Shown here: one piece after another, positions 7,195 to 13,022 of the stretch | How positions within the stretch are numbered: the first letter of the stretch is position 1 | Layout of the letters: each line of letters begins with the position of its first letter | From: an uncultured Selenomonadales bacterium | GTDB lineage: Bacteria > Bacillota > Negativicutes > Selenomonadales > Selenomonadaceae | Direction: 5' to 3' | NCBI GenBank assembly: GCA_937877545.1 | Contig: CALFJE010000115.1 | Location: 1 to 13,136 of the forward strand | Length of the DNA: 13,136 nt | Made by a program: the position numbers and the translations under genes | The notes under the pieces: generated by a model | The model's input: only the letters and a program-made list of their open reading frames with translations | Database searches by the model: none | What the model was told of the DNA's origin: nothing

Positions 7195-7677
7195 ATGAAA
7201 ATTTTCTTCGCGACGATTTTGGCAACGTGTTTGTTCATGACGAATATTGCCTCTGCCGAAGTCGAAATAAATCGCGGCGAGCTGATTCAACGTGCGTTTG
7301 ACGTTCTGGCAAATTCTTACGCACCGTACTCGAAATTCAACGTGGCAGCGGCGGTTTTGTGCGATTCGGGGAAAATCTACACGGGCGTCAATGTCGAAGA
7401 CGCTTCCTATCGCGCAGGCATTTGCGCCGAACGTAACGCCATTTTTCACGCGATAGCTGCGGGCGAACGTCACATACGTGCGATAGTGATCATCGGCGGA
7501 GCAAACGGCGTCGTAACGGATTATTGCCCGCCGTGCGGTGTCTGTCGGCAAGCAATGCGCGAATTTGCCAATCCGAAAAATCTTCCGATTATCATGGCAA
7601 AAACTCCGAACGATTATATTGAAAAGACGCTCGAAGAGCTTTTGCCCATGAGCTTCGGACCAGATAATATTAAGTAA
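7195..7677 (+). CDS. cdd: Cytidine deaminase with an N-terminal Sec signal peptide
   Basis: A zinc cytidine deaminase of the small tetrameric class (cytidine or deoxycytidine to the uridine form plus ammonia). Visible features are YAPYSKF (42-48), Asn66 and Glu68 in the substrate-binding NVEDASY, Cys77-Ala-Glu79 (zinc ligand plus catalytic Glu), and PCGVC with zinc ligands Cys114 and Cys117. The protein has 160 residues where this class usually has about 130-136. The extra part is a signal-like leader: Lys2, a hydrophobic core and an ASA cleavage site after residue 21, so the mature form would be about 139 residues and periplasmic. AGGAGG seven bases before the ATG at 7195 supports this start. 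An internal ATG (Met15, 7237) has no good ribosome site but would give a cytoplasmic form. Lying between glpC and glpK is unexpected for a pyrimidine-salvage gene. The enzyme assignment is firm; export is inferred. Confidence 0.9.
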   Translation: MKIFFATILATCLFMTNIASAEVEINRGELIQRAFDVLANSYAPYSKFNVAAAVLCDSGKIYTGVNVEDASYRAGICAERNAIFHAIAAGERHIRAIVIIGGANGVVTDYCPPCGVCRQAMREFANPKNLPIIMAKTPNDYIEKTLEELLPMSFGPDNIK

Positions 7678-7743
7678 CCATTACAGGGAGGTGATAATTT
7701 TTTTCGGGGTAAGGTGTTTCACATATTGAGGAGGGATTTTTGA
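7678..7743 (+). other. glpK leader with an orphan ribosome-binding site and a possible nine-codon ORF
   Basis: GGAGGTGAT at about 7688-7695 matches the anti-Shine-Dalgarno sequence very well, but no ATG, GTG or TTG sits at proper distance. A second site, GAGGAGGG, directly precedes glpK. A GTG at 7714 opens nine codons whose TGA (7741-7743) abuts the glpK ATG; it is too far from the first site to be convincing. The stretch could be a scar of a lost gene or a standby ribosome site. Confidence 0.35.
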
Positions 7744-9240
7744 ATGGCAAAGAATTACGTAATGGCACTCGACGCCGGCACGACAAGCAATCGCGCCATC
7801 ATCTTCGACAAGAACTCCAAGATTGTCGGCGTATCGCAGAGAGAATTCACGCAACATTTCCCCAAGCCCGGCTGGGTCGAACACGACGCCGACGAGATTT
7901 GGAGCACAATGGTCGCCGTCATGAAGGAAGCCCTTGAACAGTCCGAGCTTATCGCGAGCGACATTGCGGCTATCGGCATAACCAATCAGCGCGAGACAAC
8001 CGTCATTTGGGACAAGAAAACAGGGCGTCCGATTTACAACGCTATCGTTTGGCAATCGAGGCAGACCGCGCCCATTGCCGAGGCTCTTAAAGCCGAACAC
8101 GCCGAGGAGTTCAAGGAAAAAACGGGGCTTGAGATTGACGCGTACTTTTCGGGCACGAAGATTAAATGGCTCCTCGACAACGTGGAGGGCGCACGCGCCA
8201 AAGCTGAGGCGGGCGAACTCCTTTTCGGCACGATTGACACCTGGCTTATCTGGAAACTCACGGGCGGCAAAGTTCACGTCACCGACTATTCCAACGCCTC
8301 GCGCACGCTGATTTACAACATCAACACGCTTGAATGGGACGACCAACTTTTGAGCTACCTCGACATTCCGAAGGCTATTCTGCCCGAAGTCAAGCCGTCG
8401 TCCTGCGTTTACGGCGAAACCAATCCGCTTGTCCTGGGCGCGGTTATCCCGGTTGCGGGCGCGGCGGGCGACCAACAATCTGCGTTGTTCGGTCAAAACT
8501 GCTTCGAGCCGGGTACCGCCAAAAATACTTACGGCACGGGCTGCTTCATGCTCATGAACACGGGCACCGAAATTCACAAGTCCAAAAACGGCTTGGTCAC
8601 GACGATTGCTTGGGGTCTTGACGGCAAAGTCGAATACGCGCTTGAAGGTTCAATCTTCGTTGCCGGCTCGGCTATTCAATGGCTCCGCGACGGCGTGCGC
8701 ATGGTCGACAGTGCGCCCGATTCCGAATGGGTCGCCAAAAAGGTCAAGGATACCGGCGGCGTGTACTTCGTGCCCGCGTTCGTCGGCTTGGGTGCGCCCT
8801 ATTGGGATATGAACGCTCGCGGCATGATTATCGGCTTGACTCGCGGCTCCACAAAGGCGCATATCGTCCGCGCAACGCTTGACTCGTTGGCTTATCAAAC
8901 CCGCGACGTATTGGAGGCTATGGAGGCTGACAGCGGCAACAAGTTGACTGCGCTCAAGGTCGACGGCGGCGCGTCGGCGAACAATCTGCTCATGCAATTC
9001 CAGGCTGACTTGCTCGGCGTGCCCGTAGACCGTCCGCAAATCGTGGAGACGACGGCTCTTGGTGCGGCTTACCTTGCGGGCTTGGCGGTCGGCGTCTGGA
9101 AAAATAAGGACGAGCTTAAATCGGCGTGGCAACTGGAAACGCGCTTTGAACCCGAAATGAAACGCTACGAGGCGGACGCGCTCTACAAGGGTTGGCGCAA
9201 GGCGGTTAAGCACGCCATGAATTGGCTTGCCGACGATTAA
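7744..9240 (+). CDS. glpK: Glycerol kinase
   Basis: ATP-dependent kinase making sn-glycerol-3-phosphate, the substrate of the GlpABC complex encoded upstream. It is 498 residues, typical for the FGGY family. The phosphate-binding DAGTTSNRAIIFD opens the N-terminal domain. The first FGGY signature is YFSGTKIKWLLDN from about residue 134, NTYGTGCF lies mid-protein, and the second signature region is DGGASANNLLMQFQADLLG. The segment before IPVAGAAGDQQ reads VYGETNPLVLG and contains no His, whereas low-GC Gram-positive glycerol kinases carry there the His phosphorylated by HPr. From this I infer that PTS activation by that route is absent. A GAGGAGGG site precedes the ATG with suitable spacing. 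The stop is followed by a 69-base gap to glpF containing a hairpin. Confidence 0.97.
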   Translation: MAKNYVMALDAGTTSNRAIIFDKNSKIVGVSQREFTQHFPKPGWVEHDADEIWSTMVAVMKEALEQSELIASDIAAIGITNQRETTVIWDKKTGRPIYNAIVWQSRQTAPIAEALKAEHAEEFKEKTGLEIDAYFSGTKIKWLLDNVEGARAKAEAGELLFGTIDTWLIWKLTGGKVHVTDYSNASRTLIYNINTLEWDDQLLSYLDIPKAILPEVKPSSCVYGETNPLVLGAVIPVAGAAGDQQSALFGQNCFEPGTAKNTYGTGCFMLMNTGTEIHKSKNGLVTTIAWGLDGKVEYALEGSIFVAGSAIQWLRDGVRMVDSAPDSEWVAKKVKDTGGVYFVPAFVGLGAPYWDMNARGMIIGLTRGSTKAHIVRATLDSLAYQTRDVLEAMEADSGNKLTALKVDGGASANNLLMQFQADLLGVPVDRPQIVETTALGAAYLAGLAVGVWKNKDELKSAWQLETRFEPEMKRYEADALYKGWRKAVKHAMNWLADD

Positions 9241-9263
9241 ACTTTACGGCTTAAAAATTTTTG

Positions 9264-9293
9264 GGGAGCGGGAATTTTTCGCCTTCCGTTCCC
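9264..9293 (+). other. Hairpin in the glpK-glpF gap
   Basis: GGGAGCGGGAA (9264-9274) pairs with TTCCGTTCCC (9284-9293) around a nine-base loop, with one G-T pair and one bulged G. No T-run follows; the glpF ribosome site AAGGAGGG begins one base later. It is more likely an mRNA processing or stability element, or a modulator of glpF translation, than a terminator. Confidence 0.5.
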
Positions 9294-9309
9294 TAAGGAG
9301 GGAATCATA

Positions 9310-10035
9310 ATGGATAATCTTTTGGGCGAATGCTTAGGCACAATGGTGCTGATTGTCTTCGGTTGCGGCGTGTGCGCCAATATGTCACTGACGCAATCCA
9401 AGGGCAACGGCGGCGGCTGGATTTGCATAGCGACGGGCTGGGGTTTCGCGGTTACGCTGGGCGTGTTCACTGCCACGACGCTCGGTGCTCCTCAAGGCGA
9501 TTTGAATCCCGCCGTCACGCTCGCCAAGACTATGGCGGGCATCTACACTCCCATTCAGTTTGTAATGACCTCGGCGATTCAAGTCCTCGGCGCGATTATC
9601 GGCGCGGCTATCGTTTGGCTGGCTTACCTGCCGCATTGGGCAAAGACTAAAGACCCCGGCACGAAACTCGGCGTCTTCGCGACCGGTCCGGCTATCCGCA
9701 GTCCGATAGCAAATTTCCTCTGCGAAACTATCGCAACGTTCTTCCTGATGTTCGTCATCTGGATGATTTTCTCGAAACCCGTCGGCAACCTCGTCCCCGG
9801 CTACGGTCCTTATATCGTCGGCGTGCTGATTTGGGCTTTGGGCTTGTCGTTGGGCGGTCCCACGGGCTACGCCATGAATCCTGCTCGTGACTTCGGTCCG
9901 CGTCTGGCTCATGCCATACTGCCCATTGCCGGTAAGGGCGGCTCCGATTGGGGCTATGCTTGGGTTCCCATTGTCGGACCGCTTTGCGGCGGCGCGTTGG
10001 CTTATATCGTCGCCACGGCTTGCGGCGTTTTGTAA
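9310..10035 (+). CDS. glpF: Glycerol uptake facilitator (aquaglyceroporin)
   Basis: A membrane channel of the MIP family, 241 residues, letting glycerol diffuse in for capture by GlpK. Both pore half-helix motifs are present: GDLNPAVTLAKTM in the first half and YAMNPARDFGPRL in the second. The Arg after the second NPA is the selectivity-filter residue, and the Asp that follows (NPARD) is typical of glycerol-conducting members rather than pure water channels. Hydrophobic segments fit six membrane helices plus two half-helices. AAGGAGGG with suitable spacing precedes the ATG. It is the last gene of the glp operon, with a strong terminator about 25 bases after the stop. Confidence 0.96.
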   Translation: MDNLLGECLGTMVLIVFGCGVCANMSLTQSKGNGGGWICIATGWGFAVTLGVFTATTLGAPQGDLNPAVTLAKTMAGIYTPIQFVMTSAIQVLGAIIGAAIVWLAYLPHWAKTKDPGTKLGVFATGPAIRSPIANFLCETIATFFLMFVIWMIFSKPVGNLVPGYGPYIVGVLIWALGLSLGGPTGYAMNPARDFGPRLAHAILPIAGKGGSDWGYAWVPIVGPLCGGALAYIVATACGVL

Positions 10036-10060
10036 GAGACAACTCGACATAAAAAATTAT

Positions 10061-10090
10061 CCCCCTCCAAATCGGAAGGGGGTTTTTTTT
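10061..10090. terminator. Strong terminator between convergent glp and RiPP operons, probably bidirectional
   Basis: CCCCCTCC pairs with GGAAGGGGG (one bulged A) around an AAATC loop, followed on the plus strand by eight T. On the minus strand the same stem is followed by ATAATTTTTT, so it can also end the operon arriving from the right. Confidence 0.88.
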
Positions 10091-10102
10091 CGTCCGCAAA
10101 AG

Positions 10103-10243
10103 CTATTTGGTGCATTTCTTGCGCGGCGTCAACGGGCGCGAATTTTTATTGTCAAAATTCATGTCGGCACTGAATCGAACAATTACGAAAACGGTATTTT
10201 TGTCTGCCGTACTCGCGACGACGGGCTTTTTGTAAGTTTCCAT
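10103..10243 (-). CDS. Putative RiPP precursor peptide C
   Basis: A 46-residue peptide, short enough to be missed by gene callers. It starts METYKKPVV, matching the N-terminus of peptide B (MENYKKPTI), and ends LTPRKKCTK where B ends LTPRKTSRD. The middle is different: it is hydrophobic to polar (VFVIVRF, then Asp/Asn-rich), with no Gly. GAGGTGA five to six bases before the ATG is a good ribosome site, and the gene starts 15 bases after peptide B. Conservation in frame at both ends, including a shared stretch of about 15 bases at LTPRK, argues that it is a real, duplicated gene. It is probably recognised by the adjacent PqqD-like protein through Tyr4-x2-Pro7. The only Cys is near the C-terminus. 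The modification and product are unknown. Confidence 0.65.
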   Translation of the reverse strand: METYKKPVVASTADKNTVFVIVRFSADMNFDNKNSRPLTPRKKCTK

Positions 10244-10258
10244 GTCCGTCACCTCGTT

Positions 10259-10423
10259 TTAATCGCGGGAAGTCTTACGCGGCGTCAAAGATTGTGTGTG
10301 CGTTGAATCGATAGAGCTTTTTCCTTTTTTCAGAGCCATAGCCATTCCGACGGCGGCGTAAAAAGGAAATGCGCCCTTCGACAGATTGTCGCCGGTTATC
10401 GTGGGTTTCTTGTAGTTCTCCAT
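10259..10423 (-). CDS. Putative RiPP precursor peptide B
   Basis: A 54-residue peptide starting MENYKKPTITGDNL. The Tyr-x2-Pro leader resembles the motif by which lasso-peptide leaders bind their PqqD-like recognition protein. The middle, GAFPFYAAVGMAMAL, is hydrophobic and Ala/Gly-rich and shares Pro-x2-Ala-x2-Gly with peptide A. The tail is basic and polar, ending LTPRKTSRD. There is no Cys, which excludes sactipeptide or ranthipeptide thioether chemistry on this peptide. ATG 10423 is preferred over longer in-frame starts because TTGGAGTGA, formed by the end of the PqqD-like gene, is its ribosome site. It lies five bases after that gene and 15 bases before peptide C. The precursor role is inferred from context. 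Confidence 0.75.
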   Translation of the reverse strand: MENYKKPTITGDNLSKGAFPFYAAVGMAMALKKGKSSIDSTHTQSLTPRKTSRD

Positions 10424-10428
10424 ATGAA

Positions 10429-10707
10429 TCACTCCAAAATTAAAATGTGCTTCCATTGCAAATCGCGAATCATCTCGACGAAATCTTGTTCAAGCTCGTG
10501 CTCGTCCACGGCGTAGCGGGCGAGGAATTTGGCTTTAATGTCCCCAACCGTCGCCCTGCCGTCCGACAGCTCGATAAAATACGCCGCCGTAGAATTCAGA
10601 TAGTATACCGCCAAAGTTTCCGCGCAGATTATCAAGACGTCGCCGTTCATGCGCCGCTTAACGCACGTCAAGCGCGGAACTTTGCCGCTCAGCCAATCAA
10701 ATATCAT
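10429..10707 (-). CDS. PqqD-like RiPP recognition element protein
   Basis: A 92-residue protein of the PqqD family. The fit is seen in VLIICAETLAVYYLNSTAAYFIELSDGRATVGDI, where the N-terminal beta strands lead into the hallmark LN-x-TA-x-x-x-x-x-L-x-DG segment. A helical part ending in a D-x-x-E-M-I-x-D-L helix follows. In PQQ, mycofactocin and many other pathways this fold binds the precursor leader and presents it to the radical SAM enzyme. The ATG overlaps the stop of peptide A (ATGA), which indicates translational coupling, and the end of this gene supplies the ribosome site of peptide B. It is unusual for it to sit between precursors. No enzymatic residues are expected. Confidence 0.82.
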   Translation of the reverse strand: MIFDWLSGKVPRLTCVKRRMNGDVLIICAETLAVYYLNSTAAYFIELSDGRATVGDIKAKFLARYAVDEHELEQDFVEMIRDLQWKHILILE

Positions 10708-10880
10708 GACTTAGACCTCGGCAACGCGGGCATTTTAATCGACGGACTTGCCTTGACTGCCTTTGTTATTGCACGTCCCACGGCATATCCCCCCGCCAAA
10801 GCAAGCGCAGGAGCAAGTTCGACGTTTTTGACTTCAAGATTTGAATTCGTGATTTGCGGACGTGAATAATTTTCTTTCAT
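10704..10880 (-). CDS. Putative RiPP precursor peptide A
   Basis: A 58-residue peptide directly after the radical SAM gene (35-base gap). It begins MKENYSRPQITNSNL, aligning with peptide B (MENYKKPTITGDNL) over ENY, basic-Pro, IT and NL. The middle is Ala/Gly-rich (APALALAGGYAVGRAI), with Pro-x2-Ala-x2-Gly as in B. The tail contains KASPSIKMPALPR and ends in SKS. There is no Cys. GGAGG about eight bases before ATG 10880 decides this start over an in-frame one at 10913. The stop overlaps the PqqD-like start by four bases. Together the leader motif, size and neighbours make a precursor role likely. A cleavage site cannot be placed; there is no clear double-glycine before the core, although GG occurs in the middle. 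Confidence 0.78.
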   Translation of the reverse strand: MKENYSRPQITNSNLEVKNVELAPALALAGGYAVGRAITKAVKASPSIKMPALPRSKS

Positions 10881-10915
10881 GTTCAAGACCTCCAAAAAAG
10901 TTCCATTTCCCATTT

Positions 10916-11956
10916 TTAAAGAGCAATATCCGTGTCGACGTGATTCATAATCGCGGCAGTTTGAGCGTCCTCGTCGATTGAGGCGACAAAATTTTTAACG
11001 TCGTCGGATTGCCAAGCGTCAATGCCTTTCGCGAGCCAAATCTCTTTCAGCGGCGTTTCAAGCACATTGCCGATTGTGAACGGAGCCATGCAGTCAAGCC
11101 GAAAGTCGCCGTTCGGACGGATGATGCCGCCCGCGTTGACCTCGATCATGTAACGTTCCATTTGAATTTTAAGTTCCGCCGAACGCTGAATCATAATCTT
11201 GCTGCTGTATTTTTGACCAAGCTCCTCAATCTGCCCGTAAAGGTAATTTTTCTGCTCGTCGCCAAGGATAATCTCCGCGTGTTCGTAAGCGCGACCGCTC
11301 GGCGTGACTTCGCCCAAGATAATCGAATTTGCGCCAAGTCGGTAGGAAAGATTGACCATGTCCTCAACGTGCGCAAGATTTTTGGGCGTGACGGTATGGG
11401 CTATGATAAGCGGAATGCCCGCGTCGCTGATTTCTAATGCCCCGTTGACTGCACGCTCGAAACTGCCTGCCACTCCGCGAAATTCGTCGTGAAGTTCGGC
11501 GGTTGAGCCGTCGATTGAGATTTGAAACCAAAAGTAGCGATACTTGGCAAACCGTTGCACAAATTTTTTCGTGAGCAAAAGCGCGTTGGTAATTACGACA
11601 AAGCTCGTGCCGTCGTCATGAAGGATGTCCATGATGTCAAAGAGTTTGTCGCCCAAAAGCAACGGCTCGCCGCCCGATATTATGCATTGGAAAATTCCGC
11701 CGTCCGCTACGATTTGCCGCGACAGCTCGCACCATTTTTCCGGCGTCATCAAGGTTTCGCGATCTGCGTCGCCCGAACGATTGTAGCAGTGCTTGCATTT
11801 TAAATTGCATTGCCCCGTAAGCTCGAACTGCAAAGTTATCGGGTAGTCAAATCTTGTCGGGTAAGCTCCCGCCGCTTGCAGTGCCAGCAAGTTTTTCTTT
11901 GTAGCCTGCAAGTTCCGTTCGTCCAGCGTCCGATACTTTTCTATAAAATCCTTCAA
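10916..11956 (-). CDS. Radical SAM peptide-modifying enzyme with degenerate SPASM-like tail
   Basis: A 346-residue radical SAM enzyme, probably maturing the small peptides encoded next to it. The cluster motif is Cys50-x3-Cys54-x2-Cys57 (GQCNLKCKHCYN), and GGEP at 95-98 binds SAM. The order of core elements (FQISIDGS and later GEVTPSGRA) matches PqqE/MftC-like proteins. The C-terminal segment RPNGDFRLDCMAPFTIGNVLETPLKEIW resembles a SPASM domain, but only one Cys (289) remains of about seven, so extra iron-sulfur clusters appear to be missing or reduced. The start is TTG at 11956, with AAGGAGG seven bases upstream. It is first in a five-gene operon. Heme-biosynthesis or anSME-like roles are less likely given the PqqD-like partner. 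The reaction (epimerisation, cross-link or decarboxylation) cannot be read from sequence. Confidence 0.85.
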   Translation of the reverse strand: MKDFIEKYRTLDERNLQATKKNLLALQAAGAYPTRFDYPITLQFELTGQCNLKCKHCYNRSGDADRETLMTPEKWCELSRQIVADGGIFQCIISGGEPLLLGDKLFDIMDILHDDGTSFVVITNALLLTKKFVQRFAKYRYFWFQISIDGSTAELHDEFRGVAGSFERAVNGALEISDAGIPLIIAHTVTPKNLAHVEDMVNLSYRLGANSIILGEVTPSGRAYEHAEIILGDEQKNYLYGQIEELGQKYSSKIMIQRSAELKIQMERYMIEVNAGGIIRPNGDFRLDCMAPFTIGNVLETPLKEIWLAKGIDAWQSDDVKNFVASIDEDAQTAAIMNHVDTDIAL

Positions 11957-11985
11957 GCTTCCGCCTCCTTCAAAAATTTTGCGCG

Positions 11986-12014
11986 TCTATTAAAAAAAAA
12001 AACGATTTTGTCAA
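11986..12014 (-). promoter_or_regulatory. Candidate promoter of the RiPP operon
   Basis: A perfect TTGACA (12014-12009, minus strand) lies between the upstream terminator and the radical SAM gene. The -10 is weak: TAATAG or AATAGA at 16-17 bases. A run of eleven T in the spacer may affect strength. The weak -10 suggests low or activated expression. Confidence 0.5.
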
Positions 12015-12024
12015 GCCCTTTCGC

Positions 12025-12052
12025 AAAAAAATCCCCGCCGTTTCCGACGAGG
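12025..12052 (-). terminator. Intrinsic terminator of the aldose-epimerase gene
   Basis: On the minus strand CCTCGTCG pairs with CGGCGGGG around GAAA (two G-T wobbles), followed by A and seven T. It separates the epimerase gene from the RiPP operon downstream. Confidence 0.85.
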
Positions 12053-12070
12053 CAAAAAGTTTCATGACGT

Positions 12071-12955
12071 TCAGTTGTTGATGATAAAGCTCATCGACGT
12101 TTCAAAGCTCTCGCCGACCGCAAGCTTGATAATGCCCTCCTTGTCCTTAAGCTCGCCGTCGAAGTCCGAATAATCGGCGTGCCCGTGCCACGGCTCGATA
12201 CAAATAAACGGCGCACCGCCCTGCGCGGGTGTCCATATGCCCCAATAGGGGAAGCCCTTCGCCCGAAGCGTCAGCGATTTGGAACTCTTGCGCGAGCAGA
12301 CCGTCACCTCGTCCGACTTCAAATCGTCGAAGACCAGCGCGTCCCCCTTGAACAGCTCATAGTTCAATGCAAGCTCCGTGCCCTCAAGCGTCGGGATTCG
12401 CTCATGCGTCAACGTCCCGCTCGTCGCCAAAAGTATCCGCGCAGATTTTTCAGCCGCGTTAAACTTCAAATAGCAGTCCTCGAAACTTTCACGGTAGGCA
12501 ATGGGACAACAAATCGCGGGGTGCGCCCCGATTGAAAAGTAAATCGCCTTGTCGTCGACGTTGGCAACCTTCCAGCCGACCTTGACCTCGTTGCCGATAA
12601 GCTCAAAGGAAATTTCCAAGCGGAACTTGTAGGGATATGCCTTGAGCGTAGCGGCGTTGGATTCAAGCGCAAAGGTCAGAGTATCTGCCGTGGCGTCGAC
12701 CAACCAAAAATCGCTCGTGCGGGCAAAGCCGTGTTGAGGCAATTCATACTCCTTGCCCTCGGCGCGATACTTGTTGCCGTTCACCTTGCCGACTATCGGG
12801 AACAACACCGGCGCGGAATATTTCCACCACCTCGGGTCGCTGTCGAATAAATATTCCGTGCCGTCCGACACCGCCGTTATCGACTTGAGCTCCGCGCCGC
12901 GCTCCGCCACCGTGATTTTCAGCGTATCGTTTTCCAGTTTGTGAAGCATTTGCAT
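12071..12955 (-). CDS. Aldose 1-epimerase family protein (LacX-like)
   Basis: A 294-residue galactose-mutarotase-fold protein, cytoplasmic, with no signal peptide. Enzymes of this family interconvert alpha and beta anomers of aldoses or act on hexose-6-phosphates. Landmarks are the N-terminal GAELKSI, W-K-Y-S-A-P-V-L-F-P, LPQHGFARTSDF with candidate catalytic His75, GAHPAICCP with His145, and FICIEPWHG near the C-terminus with the general-base Glu. The pattern is closest to the LacX branch, whose substrate is often unknown. ATG 12955 has only a moderate site (AAAGGCGG); a second ATG two codons in (12949) is also possible. It is monocistronic, with its own promoter and terminator. It may act on sugar generally and is not evidently linked to the neighbouring operons. 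Confidence 0.88.
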   Translation of the reverse strand: MQMLHKLENDTLKITVAERGAELKSITAVSDGTEYLFDSDPRWWKYSAPVLFPIVGKVNGNKYRAEGKEYELPQHGFARTSDFWLVDATADTLTFALESNAATLKAYPYKFRLEISFELIGNEVKVGWKVANVDDKAIYFSIGAHPAICCPIAYRESFEDCYLKFNAAEKSARILLATSGTLTHERIPTLEGTELALNYELFKGDALVFDDLKSDEVTVCSRKSSKSLTLRAKGFPYWGIWTPAQGGAPFICIEPWHGHADYSDFDGELKDKEGIIKLAVGESFETSMSFIINN

Positions 12956-12978
12956 TACCGCCTTTCATTTTGATTTGC

Positions 12979-13008
12979 TTGACATTATAATTTACGAATC
13001 AATTATCT
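12979..13008 (+). promoter_or_regulatory. Candidate promoter for the methyltransferase-like gene
   Basis: A perfect TTGACA (12979-12984) is followed at 18-19 bases by a poor -10 (TTATCT or TATCTG). It overlaps the epimerase promoter on the other strand, so the two may interfere. Confidence 0.35.
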
Positions 13009-13012
13009 GCAA
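12984..13012 (-). promoter_or_regulatory. Promoter of the aldose-epimerase gene
   Basis: On the minus strand TTGCAG (13012-13007), a 17-base spacer and a perfect TATAAT (12989-12984). The start of transcription would be near 12977, leaving a short leader before ATG 12955. Confidence 0.6.
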
Positions 13013-13022
13013 GGAGAATGCC

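Noticed and set aside
7195..7260. Reading the deaminase leader as a lipoprotein signal (LATC at residues 9-12)
   Set aside because: Thr at the -1 position does not fit a lipobox, and the Cys lies inside the hydrophobic core; the ASA site after residue 21 fits signal peptidase I better.
7681..8577. 298-codon open frame on the minus strand opposite glpK
   Set aside because: It lies wholly over a well-identified gene on the other strand, has a low-complexity Arg/Val-rich composition typical of antisense frames in this codon usage, and shows no recognisable domain.
10447..10869. 140-codon plus-strand frame across the PqqD-like gene and peptide A
   Set aside because: The minus-strand genes have good ribosome sites, an ATGA overlap and family motifs; this frame has none.
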